From Bradyrhizobium sp. 186 (GTDB taxonomy: Bacteria; Pseudomonadota; Alphaproteobacteria; Rhizobiales; Xanthobacteraceae): a stretch of 64,000 nucleotides of DNA. Below, one piece after another: positions 42,902 through 51,675 of the stretch (the first letter of the stretch is position 1; each line of letters starts with the position of its first letter). The translations under genes and the position numbers were made by a program. The notes beneath the pieces were generated by a model that worked only from the letters and a program-made list of their open reading frames with translations, ran no database searches and was not told the DNA's origin. The DNA is taken from positions 4,092,001-4,156,000 of the forward strand of contig NZ_CP082164.1 of NCBI RefSeq assembly GCF_023101685.1, read 5' to 3'.

Positions 42902-43638
42902 TGCCACGCCGCCGTCCGGTTGAGCGTGGAGGTGGCGAGGATTTCCAGCAGCGCGGTGCCGGTACGCCGGACATGGGCACCGAGCAGGCGTCCGGCCGCC
43001 GCGCCATCGCGCGCCTCGAGCGCCGCCAGAATATCGGCATGCTCGTCAACCGAATTGCTCCAGCGGCGATCGGCGCCGAGCGCGAGATAGCGCGCGCGTT
43101 CGGCGCGGGAGATCAGCGTCTCATGCGCCTCCCGCAGCGGCGTATTGCGGGCCATGCGGACGATCATGCTGTGGATCTCGCCGTTGATGGCGAAATAGTC
43201 GTCGAGCTTGCCGTTGCGATGATGACCCTCCATGCGGGTCTGAAGCGTGCGCAGGCGGGCGAGATCGCGGTCGGTCGCGCGCTCCGCGGCGAGTTCGGCG
43301 GCAAGCCGCTCGATGCCGGCCAGCGCCTCGAACAATTCCGAGATGCTGTCGACCGCGATATCGGCGATGCGCGGGCTGCGGTTGGGGCGCAACTCGATCA
43401 GTCCTTCAGCCGCGAGCACCTTCATCGCCTCGCGCAGCGGGGTGCGCGACACGCCGAGCGACTTCGACAGCTTGGTCTCCTGGGTCTGGGATCCCGGCGG
43501 CAACTCGCCGCGAATGATCATCGCCCGCATCCGCGCGGCGGCGCGCTCATGCAGACCCATCCGCTTGAGTTTGGGCGACTTTCGTCCTCTCGGCGCTTCG
43601 GATTTCTGCTGCACACTTGCCTCACCGCTCGACTTCAT
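42898..43638 (-). CDS. GntR-family regulator with FCD domain
   Basis: A 246-residue regulator from the ATG at 43638; the open frame continues upstream across the divergent promoter but without coding character. The basic N-terminal tail precedes the winged helix (LHERAAARMRAMIIRGELPP, then SLGVSRTPLREAMKVLAAEGLI). The C-terminal FCD helical domain with Glu/His ligand-binding residues (LIE-like ELFEALAGIERLAAELAAE, EIHSMIVRMARN, EHADILAALEARDGAAAG) follows. It is divergent from the hydantoinase transport operon and co-transcribed with the racemase. It likely controls both with an organic acid or ureide as effector. Confidence 0.92.
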   Translation of the reverse strand: MKSSGEASVQQKSEAPRGRKSPKLKRMGLHERAAARMRAMIIRGELPPGSQTQETKLSKSLGVSRTPLREAMKVLAAEGLIELRPNRSPRIADIAVDSISELFEALAGIERLAAELAAERATDRDLARLRTLQTRMEGHHRNGKLDDYFAINGEIHSMIVRMARNTPLREAHETLISRAERARYLALGADRRWSNSVDEHADILAALEARDGAAAGRLLGAHVRRTGTALLEILATSTLNRTAAWQ

Positions 43639-43713
43639 CTTAGCCGTTTCCAGTCCTTTGACTTGCCCAAAATACCGACGTATATGGCTGAAAACAATAG
43701 CACAACGCGCAAA

Positions 43714-43730
43714 TTGTATGCAGCATGCAA
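43714..43730. promoter_or_regulatory. Probable GntR operator
   Basis: TTGTATGCAGCATGCAA is a 17-bp near-perfect palindrome with one mismatched pair, placed in the 175-bp spacer between the GntR gene and the ABC binding-protein gene. Half-site TTGTATGC/TTGCATGC resembles the T-rich, TGTATGCA-like sites of FCD-type GntR regulators. Function is inferred. Confidence 0.6.
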
Positions 43731-43813
43731 AATCCCCGTTGCGCTGCCGCAAATGGCGGCTGATGATCTTGCAAGACGCGCGAGACCTCGCGCCTTCCGA
43801 AACGGAGTAAGCG

Positions 43814-44818
43814 ATGCGGACGACCTTGCGACTGGGCCTCGTGTTGATGGCGGCGACGTTGGGCACGAGCCATCTCGCCTCCGCGCAGACCGCAAAGATC
43901 AAGCTCGGTTTCGCCAAATGCGCGCATTGCCTGCCGATGTCCCTGATCCCGGGAATGGCCAAGAACGTCGAGGTCGATGCCACCGGCTTCAACTCGGGCA
44001 ATGACGTCCTCACCGCCCTGGTGTCGAAGAGCATCGAGGTCGCGCAGGTCACCTACCTCCACTACATCACCGCGCTCGACAAAGGCTTCGACGTCGTCGC
44101 CGTGTCCGGCCAAATCAATGGTGGCTCGGAATGTCTCTCCTCCGCGAAGCTGAACCTTCCGCCTGAGGACTGGGCCGCCTTCAAGGCGATCGTTGCGAAA
44201 GCCAAGAGCGACGGCCAGCCGCTGAAAGTCGCGGCCTCCCGCGGCAACGCGCAGGACATTCACATGCGCGGCGCCTTCCTGAAGCAGGGCGTCGATCCCA
44301 ACAAGGACATCCAGTTCATCAACATCCCCAATCCGTCCGACCATCTCGCGGCGTTGCAGCGCGGTGAGGTCGACATGATCTGCACGGTCGAGCCGTTCGC
44401 CTCGCAGGTCCGGCTTGCCGGTGCAGGCAAGCATTTCGTGCTACCCTATGACCAGGCCGCGGGGAATCTGACGAACCTGATCGTCACGCGTTCAGATGTC
44501 ATTGCCAGTCAGCGCGCTGGCGTCCAGGCCGTCGTCACCGCCGTGGTCGAACTCGACAACAAGCTGATCGCCGACAAGGCGCCGTGGATCGACGTCATCA
44601 ACAAGCTCACCGGCCTCGACAAGACGGTGGCGACCGAGGCGCTCAAGAATGCCGCGCCAGACCCGGCGATTCATCGTTCGCAGACGCTCGCGATCGCCGC
44701 GATGATGCGCGACCTCAAATATATCTCGAAGGACGTCTCCGCAGAAGCGGAGAAGAACATGGACTATTCGTTCCTCGAGCAGGCGACGGGAAAATCCAAG
44801 AATGACCTCGGCTATTGA
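43814..44818 (+). CDS. ABC transporter solute-binding protein, NMT1/SsuA-type
   Basis: A 334-residue protein with a cleavable signal (MRTTLRLGLVLMAATLG, cleavage near ASAQ) and GGAG seven bases before the ATG. NMT1/nitrate/taurine-type features include VDATGFNSGNDVLTALVSKSIEVAQV, followed by LKVAASRGNAQDIHMRGAFL and GEVDMICTVEPFASQ. An unusual FAKCAHC motif appears near the mature N-terminus. It is the first gene of a rightward importer operon; the next permease overlaps its end by 17 bp. The ligand is unknown, with hydantoins or related ring compounds suggested by the neighbours. Confidence 0.92.
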   Translation: MRTTLRLGLVLMAATLGTSHLASAQTAKIKLGFAKCAHCLPMSLIPGMAKNVEVDATGFNSGNDVLTALVSKSIEVAQVTYLHYITALDKGFDVVAVSGQINGGSECLSSAKLNLPPEDWAAFKAIVAKAKSDGQPLKVAASRGNAQDIHMRGAFLKQGVDPNKDIQFINIPNPSDHLAALQRGEVDMICTVEPFASQVRLAGAGKHFVLPYDQAAGNLTNLIVTRSDVIASQRAGVQAVVTAVVELDNKLIADKAPWIDVINKLTGLDKTVATEALKNAAPDPAIHRSQTLAIAAMMRDLKYISKDVSAEAEKNMDYSFLEQATGKSKNDLGY

Positions 44819-45653
44819 CGTCTCGCCGGCCAAGCCGGCGTTTCGGCTGGCCCGCGCGCTTCAGGGACTCGAACGCGTCGTCGTTCCTGCACTGCTGATC
44901 GCGGGTTGGGAAGCCGTCGCCCGTAGCGGCATGCTGCCGCCGGCGCTGTTGCCGGCGCCGAGCGCGGTGCTGCATGCGCTCGGCGATTGGGTGTTCGGAT
45001 TCGACGAGACCACACAGACCTATTCGGGGCACTGGCTGCGCGACGCGCTCGCCAGCGCCTTGCGCGTCTTCGGCGGCTTTGCGCTGGCGAGCCTGCTCGG
45101 AATCCTCGCCGGGGTTGCCATCGGCTGGTCGCGCCTGTTCGAGAAGACGCTGGAGCCGACGCTCCAGATGCTGCGTCCGATTCCGCCGGTGTCCTGGATA
45201 CCGCTCGCGATCATCTGGTTCGGCATTGCCGACAAGCCCGCGATCTTCCTCGTCTTCCTGGGTGCCTTCTTTCCCGTGCTGATGAACAGCATTCATGGTG
45301 TGAAGACGGTGGACCATAATCTCGTGCGCGCCGGCGCGATGATGGGGGCGAATGAACGGCAGATGCTCACCGATATCGTGCTGCCGGCGGCGCTGCCCTC
45401 GATCTTCGCAGGGTTACGCATCGCGGTCGGGTCGGCCTGGATGCTGACGGTCACGGCCGAGATGGTCGCGGTCAAGAGCGGGCTCGGCTACGTGCTGTGG
45501 GACTCTTATTACTTCCTGCGCTACGACATCGTGCTCGCGGCGATGATCTCGATCGGGCTGCTCGGCTATCTCTCCGATCTCGGCCTCAAGGCCATCATGG
45601 CCCGCGCACTGCGCTGGCAGACGACGACCACCGTGCAAGGCAGGACCGGCTGA
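44802..45653 (+). CDS. ABC transporter permease, SsuC/NrtB-type
   Basis: A 283-residue permease with about six helices and the EAA loop GAMMGANERQMLTDIVLPAALPSI typical of the nitrate/sulfonate/taurine family, ending in the WDSYYFLRYDIVLAAM region. Its ATG lies inside the binding-protein gene (17-bp overlap), and its stop overlaps the ATPase start (TGATG), giving tight coupling of the importer genes. Confidence 0.92.
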   Translation: MTSAIDVSPAKPAFRLARALQGLERVVVPALLIAGWEAVARSGMLPPALLPAPSAVLHALGDWVFGFDETTQTYSGHWLRDALASALRVFGGFALASLLGILAGVAIGWSRLFEKTLEPTLQMLRPIPPVSWIPLAIIWFGIADKPAIFLVFLGAFFPVLMNSIHGVKTVDHNLVRAGAMMGANERQMLTDIVLPAALPSIFAGLRIAVGSAWMLTVTAEMVAVKSGLGYVLWDSYYFLRYDIVLAAMISIGLLGYLSDLGLKAIMARALRWQTTTTVQGRTG

Positions 45654-46429
45654 TGGCGGCCATCGAGCTCCGCAACATCGTCAAGGTGTTTTCAGACAAG
45701 CGGCGCGGCCGCGATCTTTTGACCCTCGACAACATCAATCTTGACATCGAAGCCAATGATTTCGTCTGCCTGCTCGGCCCGTCCGGCTGCGGCAAGTCGA
45801 CCCTACTCAACATCATCGCCGGCTTCGAGCAGGCGACGTCAGGGCGCACGCTGGTCGATGGAAAACAGGTGGAGCGGCCGGGGTCGGATCGCGGCGTGGT
45901 GTTCCAGCAGCCGACCCTGATGCCCTGGCTGACGGCCATCGACAACGTCGCCTTCCATCTCAAGCTCAAGGGCATCTCTAAGGCCGAGCGGCACCATCGC
46001 GCCATGGAGTTCATCGATCTCGTCGGCCTGCGCGGCTTCGAGCACCATCATCCCTCGGAGCTGTCCGGCGGCATGAACCAGCGGGTCGGTATTGCCCGTG
46101 CGCTTCTGATGAATCCAAGTGTCATCCTGATGGACGAGCCGTTCGCGGCGCTGGACGCGCAGACCAAGCTCGAGATGCAGGAGGAACTGGTCGCGATCTG
46201 GCAGAAGCGCCGCTGCACGATCGTGTTCGTCACCCACAGCGTCGACGAGGCGCTGGTGCTCGGCAACAAGATCGTCGTGATGACGAAGCGGCCGGGCCGG
46301 ATCCGCGATGCCGTCAATTTCGACCTGCCGCGCCCGCGAGATATCACCAGCCCCGAATTCAACAACGCAAAGCGCCACATCCTGGCTCTGATCCGGGAGG
46401 AGTCGACGCGCCTTGCGCAGGCGTCGTAG
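45653..46429 (+). CDS. ABC transporter ATP-binding protein, SsuB/NrtD-type
   Basis: A 258-residue ATPase: Walker A GPSGCGKST near residue 44, Q-loop FQQPTLMPWLTAIDNV, signature LSGGMNQRVGIARALL, Walker B VILMDEPFAALDAQT and H-loop VTHSVDEAL. The family hallmark is the MPWLT box after the Q-loop. It powers the importer encoded by the two upstream genes. A chaperone-like upstream frame was discarded because it reads into the permease. Confidence 0.93.
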   Translation: MAAIELRNIVKVFSDKRRGRDLLTLDNINLDIEANDFVCLLGPSGCGKSTLLNIIAGFEQATSGRTLVDGKQVERPGSDRGVVFQQPTLMPWLTAIDNVAFHLKLKGISKAERHHRAMEFIDLVGLRGFEHHHPSELSGGMNQRVGIARALLMNPSVILMDEPFAALDAQTKLEMQEELVAIWQKRRCTIVFVTHSVDEALVLGNKIVVMTKRPGRIRDAVNFDLPRPRDITSPEFNNAKRHILALIREESTRLAQAS

Positions 46430-46438
46430 AGTATAGCC

Positions 46439-47170
46439 ATGCGCAAGCGTCTCGGCATGATCACGCCGTCCTCCAACTCTGTGCTCGAGCCGGTCACCAG
46501 CGCCATGCTGACCGGTGTTGAGGGCGTTACCTCGCATTTCTCACGCTTCCGCGTCACCGAGATTGCACTCGACGCCGCGGCGCTGAATCAATTCGACGCA
46601 TCCGTGATGCTGCCGGCGGCCGATCTGCTGGCGGATGCCAAGGTTGATGCTATCGCCTGGAACGGCACCTCGGCGAGCTGGCTTGGCGTCCATCGCGACA
46701 GGAGCCTTTGCGAGGCGATTACAGGGCGCACGGGCGTGCCCGCAACGACGTCGACGCTCGCCTGCATCGAAGCCGTACGCGCGCTCGGCGCCAGACGGGT
46801 CGGTCTGGTCTCGCCCTATACGGATGACGTGCAGCGGCGGATCGCAGACGTCTGGGCCGAGGAGGGGATCGCCCCGCATGCCGAGCGGCATCTCGGGCTG
46901 CGCGACAATTTCTCCTTCGGCGAGGTTGCGCCTGCGACGATCATTGGCATGATCCGCGCGGTGGCGGCGGAAGGCGCCGATGCCGTCGTCGTCCTCTGCA
47001 CCAATCTCGACGGTGCCGCGCTTGCGGCCTCGCTCGAACAGGAATTGGATATTGCCGTGCTCGATTCGGTGGCGGTCACGTTGTGGCGGACCCTCGACCT
47101 TGCCGGTGGCGACATCGGGGCTCTTGCCGATTGGGGCCGGATCTTCCAGCCATCGGCGCTCGTCAAGTGA
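46439..47170 (+). CDS. Arylmalonate decarboxylase / maleate isomerase-like protein (Asp/Glu racemase superfamily)
   Basis: A 243-residue protein opening RLGMITPSSNSVLEPV. Only one active-site thiol is seen, Cys187 in VVVLCTNLDG. The other position reads NGTSASWLG with Thr77 and Ser78 where maleate isomerases have Cys. This layout is the one known for arylmalonate decarboxylase (Thr-Ser dioxyanion pocket plus a single C-terminal Cys), so decarboxylation rather than isomerisation is favoured; racemisation is less likely. It follows the ATPase gene by 9 bp and precedes the hydantoinase gene. It could process a malonate or unsaturated acid generated from a ring-opened pyrimidine. Confidence 0.85.
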   Translation: MRKRLGMITPSSNSVLEPVTSAMLTGVEGVTSHFSRFRVTEIALDAAALNQFDASVMLPAADLLADAKVDAIAWNGTSASWLGVHRDRSLCEAITGRTGVPATTSTLACIEAVRALGARRVGLVSPYTDDVQRRIADVWAEEGIAPHAERHLGLRDNFSFGEVAPATIIGMIRAVAAEGADAVVVLCTNLDGAALAASLEQELDIAVLDSVAVTLWRTLDLAGGDIGALADWGRIFQPSALVK

Positions 47171-47181
47171 TGGAGACCTAA

Positions 47182-48591
47182 GTGACACAGCTCGATCTCG
47201 CCATTCGCGGCGGCACCATCGTGACGGCCAGCGACGAGTTTTGTGCCGATGTCGGCATTCGCGACGGCCGGATCGTCAGCATAGCGGACAGCATTGAATG
47301 CGCGGCGCGCGAGATCGATGCGACCGGGCTGCTCGCCTTGCCGGGCGGGATCGACAGCCACGTCCACATTTCGCAGCCCTCCGGCCCCGACGTGGTCATG
47401 GCTGACGACTTTGCCTCGGCGACCCGCTCTGCTGCCGCCGGCGGCAACACCATGGTGCTGCCCTTCGCGCTCCAGGAGAAGGGTACCTCGCTGCGAGCTT
47501 GCGTCGAGAACTTCCTCAAGCTCGCCGAAGGCGAGTGCTACATTGATACGGCCTTTCATCTCATCATCTCCGATCCGACCGCGGTCGTGCTCGGTCAGGA
47601 GCTGCCGGCGTTGGTGAAAGACGGCTACACCTCCTTCAAGGTGTTCATGACCTATGACGACCTCGTGCTCAGCGACCAACAGTTGCTCGAGGTCTTCGAT
47701 GTGGCGCGCCGCGAGGAGGCGCTGGTCATGGTCCATTGTGAGGGCTACGACGCCATCCGTTTCCTCACCGCGAAGCTCGAACGTGAAGGTCACATCGCCC
47801 CCTACTATCACGGCGTGTCCAGGCCCCAGGCCGTCGAGCGGGAGGCGACGCATCGCGCCATCAGCCATGCCGAAGTGGTCGGCGTTCCCATCATGATCGT
47901 CCACGTCTCCGGGCGCGAGGCGATGGAGCAGGTGCGCTGGGCCCAGCAGCGCGGCCTGCCGGTGCATGCGGAGACCTGTCCGCAATACATCACGCTGACG
48001 GCCGACGATATGAAGGGCCTGAACATGGACATCAGCGGCGCCAAATATGTCTGCTCGCCGCCGCCGCGCGACATCGAAAGCCAGCAGGCGATCTGGGAGG
48101 GAATCACGACCGGCGTGTTCCAGACGTTTTCGTCCGACCACTGCCCGTTCCGTTATGATGATCCTAAAGGCAAGCTGACACCGAACTCCCGCACCTCGTT
48201 CCGCTGGGTGCCGAACGGCATTCCCGGCGTCGAGACGCGGCTGCCGATCCTGTTTTCCGAAGGTGTGTCGAAAGGGCGGATCACTCGCCAGAAATTCGTC
48301 GAGCTGACCTCGACCAACCATGCGCGTATCTACGGTCTCTACCCGCGTAAGGGCTCGATCGGCGTTGGCTTCGATGCCGATATCGTTCTATGGGACCCGA
48401 AGCTGACGAAGCCGATCCGGCAAGCCGATCTGCACCACGGCTCCGACTACACGCCGTGGGAAGGTTTTGATGTCACCGGCTGGCCGGTCACGACCATCGC
48501 GCGGGGACGTGTCGTCTATGAGCGGGGCAAGATCGTCGGCCCCAAGGGGGCGGGTGAAGTGTTGAGCCGCGGCAAGTCGAGCCTGGTCTGA
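47182..48591 (+). CDS. Dihydropyrimidinase / hydantoinase
   Basis: A 469-residue cyclic amidohydrolase starting at GTG 47182 (GGAGA eight bases upstream). The dinuclear zinc site is evident: His60-x-His62 in GIDSHVHIS, the carboxylated Lys153 in YTSFKVFMTYDD, His residues in MVHCEGYD and MIVHVSG, and the barrel-end Asp in SSDHCPFRYDD. Length and motifs fit D-hydantoinase/dihydropyrimidinase, which opens dihydropyrimidines or 5-substituted hydantoins to N-carbamoyl amino acids; a true allantoinase is less likely. A carbamoylase to finish the pathway is not encoded next to it, though two amidases lie upstream. Last gene of the importer operon. Confidence 0.93.
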   Translation: MTQLDLAIRGGTIVTASDEFCADVGIRDGRIVSIADSIECAAREIDATGLLALPGGIDSHVHISQPSGPDVVMADDFASATRSAAAGGNTMVLPFALQEKGTSLRACVENFLKLAEGECYIDTAFHLIISDPTAVVLGQELPALVKDGYTSFKVFMTYDDLVLSDQQLLEVFDVARREEALVMVHCEGYDAIRFLTAKLEREGHIAPYYHGVSRPQAVEREATHRAISHAEVVGVPIMIVHVSGREAMEQVRWAQQRGLPVHAETCPQYITLTADDMKGLNMDISGAKYVCSPPPRDIESQQAIWEGITTGVFQTFSSDHCPFRYDDPKGKLTPNSRTSFRWVPNGIPGVETRLPILFSEGVSKGRITRQKFVELTSTNHARIYGLYPRKGSIGVGFDADIVLWDPKLTKPIRQADLHHGSDYTPWEGFDVTGWPVTTIARGRVVYERGKIVGPKGAGEVLSRGKSSLV

Positions 48592-48664
48592 TCTGGTTTC
48601 ACACGCGATGCCATGGGGTCCGTAGTTCAGGGATGCTGCCGCGGGTATGCGACGGCGTGCGGGA

Positions 48665-49501
48665 TCAATTGGTGGGCCCATCGCCGCGGATTGCGAAGGT
48701 TGCGGGCTTCAGCTTGGTCATGCCGAACTTATCGAACAGCTTGTCATAGGTGCCGTCGGCTCGGATCGCCGTCAACGCCTCCGCCACGGCCTGCGCCAGC
48801 AGTTTGTCGCGGAAGGCGAAGGTGATGTCGGTGCCGGCGATGTCGCGGACCCAGATCTTGGCGATGCCCTTCTGCTCAAGCGAGTTGGCGGTCTCGTTGA
48901 TGTTGAGCGCCGCCTCGAGCTGGCCGGCGCGCAGCGCCGCCGAGGTCGCAGTGACGGTGGTGAAGGTGCGGAGTTCGATCGGCTTGAGACCTTTCGCGAC
49001 CATTTCGGCGCTGAATTCGCGCGCCTTGCGTTCGGTATAGGTCGCGGATTCGACGCCGACTACGCGGCCGGCAAGATCCTCGAATTTTTCGAGCTTCAGG
49101 CTGGAGGAGGGATCGGTGTAGATGCTGATCGCCTGCTGTGCGTAGGGCACAAGGAAGAGCATCTTCGAGCGCTCCTCGGTCCAGAACAGGCCGGTGTTGA
49201 TGGCGTCGAAGCGGCCGGAGCGCAGCGCCGGGATCATCGGCGGGAAGTCCATGCGCAGGAACACCGGCTCGACGCAGATGCGCTTGGCGATCTCCCTGGC
49301 GAGCTCGACATTGAGCCCCTGCAACTCGCCCTTGTCGTCGACGAATTGCTGCGGCGGCAGCGTCGGGTTGATCGACATCTGCCATTTCGGCGCCTCGATC
49401 AGGCTCGACGCCGGCACCTTCGGTGTACAGGTCTGGGCATCGGCCGCCTGGGATAGGCCGATTAGCAGAGCGAGGGCGGAGAAGGTCTCGAGAAATCGCA
49501 T
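48665..49501 (-). CDS. ABC transporter solute-binding protein, polar-amino-acid type (orphan paralog)
   Basis: A 278-residue family-3 binding protein starting at the ATG at 49501 (signal peptide RFLETFSALALLIGLSQA, cleavage near ADAQ). It is paralogous to the binding protein at 60004. Both share an N-terminal cysteine close to the mature start, a NPTxPPQQFVD segment, LQGLNVELA, MDFPxMIPA and GxFWTEERSK, and both are 278 residues. No permease or ATPase lies next to this copy, so it may feed the same importer as the 60858-62392 genes. It closes the leftward arm of the LacI-controlled locus. Confidence 0.92.
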   Translation of the reverse strand: MRFLETFSALALLIGLSQAADAQTCTPKVPASSLIEAPKWQMSINPTLPPQQFVDDKGELQGLNVELAREIAKRICVEPVFLRMDFPPMIPALRSGRFDAINTGLFWTEERSKMLFLVPYAQQAISIYTDPSSSLKLEKFEDLAGRVVGVESATYTERKAREFSAEMVAKGLKPIELRTFTTVTATSAALRAGQLEAALNINETANSLEQKGIAKIWVRDIAGTDITFAFRDKLLAQAVAEALTAIRADGTYDKLFDKFGMTKLKPATFAIRGDGPTN

Positions 49502-49571
49502 CAAAATACTCCTGTCAAATCGTGGGTGGCAGTTGAGCCGTCTCCGGTCCGACGTCTTCTTCATTGGCGCG

Positions 49572-50063
49572 TCATGTGGCGGCCGGCACGCCGCGATCGG
49601 CCTGCCGGGTCAGGATCAGCGAGGTGTGGCGGGCCGCCGTCACCACTTCGTCGCGCTGGTTGACGAGGTCGAGCGTCTCGATGACGATGCCGCGTTCGGG
49701 ATTTCGCGTCGGCCGCTTCTCGACGAAACGGAAGCGCACGCGCAAGGCGTCGCCGGAAACGATGGGCGCCTTGAATCGTACCTCGTCCCAGCCGAGTGAG
49801 GCGACAGAGGTCTCCTCGTAGAGCTTCAGCTCCGACTTCAGTCCCTCCATCAGCGACAGGCCGAACAGCCCATGGCCGATCAGCGCGGGGAAACCACGCG
49901 AGTGCGCATAGGCGGCATCGACATGAAGCGGATGATGGTCGCGCGTAACGTTGGCGAAGGTTGCGATGTCGGCCTCCGTCACTGTATGCGCGGCGGTCTC
50001 GAACTCCGCGCCGAGCGCGATGTCCTCGTAGCAGAGATTGGTGGGGGTGGCGGCGGTGTCCAT
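49572..50063 (-). CDS. MaoC-family acyl-CoA hydratase
   Basis: A 163-residue single-hotdog hydratase with the catalytic Asp42 and His47 in TRDHHPLHVDAAYA, followed by the substrate-tunnel segment GFPALIGHGLFGLSLMEGL. It hydrates a trans-2-enoyl-CoA to a (R)-3-hydroxyacyl-CoA. It lies 12 bp downstream of the CoA-transferase gene and fits with the acyl-CoA dehydrogenase upstream: activation, dehydrogenation, hydration. Confidence 0.92.
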   Translation of the reverse strand: MDTAATPTNLCYEDIALGAEFETAAHTVTEADIATFANVTRDHHPLHVDAAYAHSRGFPALIGHGLFGLSLMEGLKSELKLYEETSVASLGWDEVRFKAPIVSGDALRVRFRFVEKRPTRNPERGIVIETLDLVNQRDEVVTAARHTSLILTRQADRGVPAAT

Positions 50064-50075
50064 GGGCGTATCCCC

Positions 50076-51659
50076 TCAGGCAACCTTGCGCGGTCGCGCC
50101 GGCAGGGCCTTGAAGCTCTGTGCGATCCCCATCGGGCCGGAGCGGAAGATGCGCGCGTCCATATCCTTCAGTTGCGGGCTGATGCGCGGTCGGAAGCCCA
50201 TATGCGCCAGGATGTCCTCCTCGAGGCGGACACCCGGCGCGATCTCGGTCAGTGTCACGCTACCGTTCTCGAGCTCGAACACGGCGCGCTCGGTCACGTA
50301 GCTCACCTGCTGGCCGCGCTGCGCGGCAAGCGAGGCACTGAAGCTGATCTGGCCGACCTGTGGCACGAATTTACGGAAGGCGCCGTCGCGCCGGATCGCG
50401 AGGCGGCCGTTCTCGACCCCGATGTCGAACTTGCCGCCGGTCATGGTGCCGCTGAAGATCAGCCGTCGCGCGTTCTGGGTGATGTCGATGAAGCCGCCGG
50501 ACCCGTCGCGGCGCTCGCCGAAGCGGGTGACGTTGACGTTGCCCGCCTCGTCGACCTCGGCGAAAGAGAGGAACGCACAGGACAGCCCTCCGCCGTCGTA
50601 GAAGTCGAACTGATAGGCCTGGTCGAGAATGACACGCGGATTGATGGCGGTGCCGAATTCGCGCGCGTGGCCCGGCACGCCGCCGACCACGCCGGATTCC
50701 ACCGTCAGCGTGATCAGGTCGGAGATGCCTTCCTCGGCCGCGACATTGGGAATCATTGCGGAAATTCCCACGCCGAGATTGACGACGTCGCGCGGGCGCA
50801 GCTCAAAGGCCGCGCGGCGGGCGATCACCCGCCGTTCGGTCAGCGGATCGGGCGCGATTAGCGCCACCGGCACGCGCGTCTCACCGCAGCGCGCCGGGTC
50901 ATAGGCCGTGCCGTAGGTCTGCATCTGCTCGGGTTCGAGCACGATGTGATCGATCAGGAAGCCGGGGATCTTGACCATCTGCGGATGGATCGAGCCCCGC
51001 TTCACGATCCGCTTCACCTGGCAGATCACCGTGCCGCCGGCATTGTGCACGGCCTGTGCGATCGAGAGATCCTCGCGTGTCGTGCCTTCGTGCTCCATGC
51101 TGACATAGCCGTCCTCGTCGGCGGAGGTGCCGCGAATGATGGCGACGTCCGGCGGTGCGGGGACGCGGTAGAGCAGCCACGACTGGCCGTGCAGCTCGAG
51201 CAGATCGACCAGCGGCGCCGTGGTGCGCGTGTTCATGCGGCCGCCGTCCTGGCGCGGGTCCATGTAGGTGTTGAGGCCGACATGGGTGAGCACGCCCGGA
51301 TGTTTCGCCGCCATGGCACGGCAGAGCTGGCTCATCACGCCCTGCGGAAAATTGTAGGCGTCGATCAACTCATCGCGGACCAGGCGCATGAATGGCACCT
51401 GGAGGCCGAAATTGCCGCCGATCACACGCGCGATGAGGCCTTCATGGGCGAGATGGCACAGGCCCTTCTCGGTCACGGCGCCGACGCCGGTGATGTTGAT
51501 CAGCGTCAGCCCGTGCGGGCCCTGGCCGCTGAGGAAGCGCTGCTCCAGCGCGTCGAGGATCGCTTCGGCCGCGCCGGTGCCGCCATTGCCGCCGACAATC
51601 AGCGTGTCGGCGTCGCGGATCAGGCCTGCGGCTTGTACCGCGGTGATGATGCTCAGCAT
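50076..51659 (-). CDS. CoA-transferase, family I (fused subunit type)
   Basis: A 527-residue enzyme joining both subunits of family-I CoA-transferases (as in acetoacetate or propionate CoA-transferase). The start is the ATG at 51659; the frame runs further upstream over the acyl-CoA dehydrogenase gene and is not used. Features: GLIRDADTLIVGGNGGTGAAE at the N-terminus and, in the second half, catalytic Glu in LTVESGVVGGVPG, with GISAMIPNVAAEEGI before it. It transfers CoA from a donor thioester to the carboxylate produced by this pathway. It sits between the dehydrogenase and hydratase genes, so it starts the acyl-CoA stage. Confidence 0.92.
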   Translation of the reverse strand: MLSIITAVQAAGLIRDADTLIVGGNGGTGAAEAILDALEQRFLSGQGPHGLTLINITGVGAVTEKGLCHLAHEGLIARVIGGNFGLQVPFMRLVRDELIDAYNFPQGVMSQLCRAMAAKHPGVLTHVGLNTYMDPRQDGGRMNTRTTAPLVDLLELHGQSWLLYRVPAPPDVAIIRGTSADEDGYVSMEHEGTTREDLSIAQAVHNAGGTVICQVKRIVKRGSIHPQMVKIPGFLIDHIVLEPEQMQTYGTAYDPARCGETRVPVALIAPDPLTERRVIARRAAFELRPRDVVNLGVGISAMIPNVAAEEGISDLITLTVESGVVGGVPGHAREFGTAINPRVILDQAYQFDFYDGGGLSCAFLSFAEVDEAGNVNVTRFGERRDGSGGFIDITQNARRLIFSGTMTGGKFDIGVENGRLAIRRDGAFRKFVPQVGQISFSASLAAQRGQQVSYVTERAVFELENGSVTLTEIAPGVRLEEDILAHMGFRPRISPQLKDMDARIFRSGPMGIAQSFKALPARPRKVA

Positions 51660-51675
51660 GACCGCACGCACCCCA

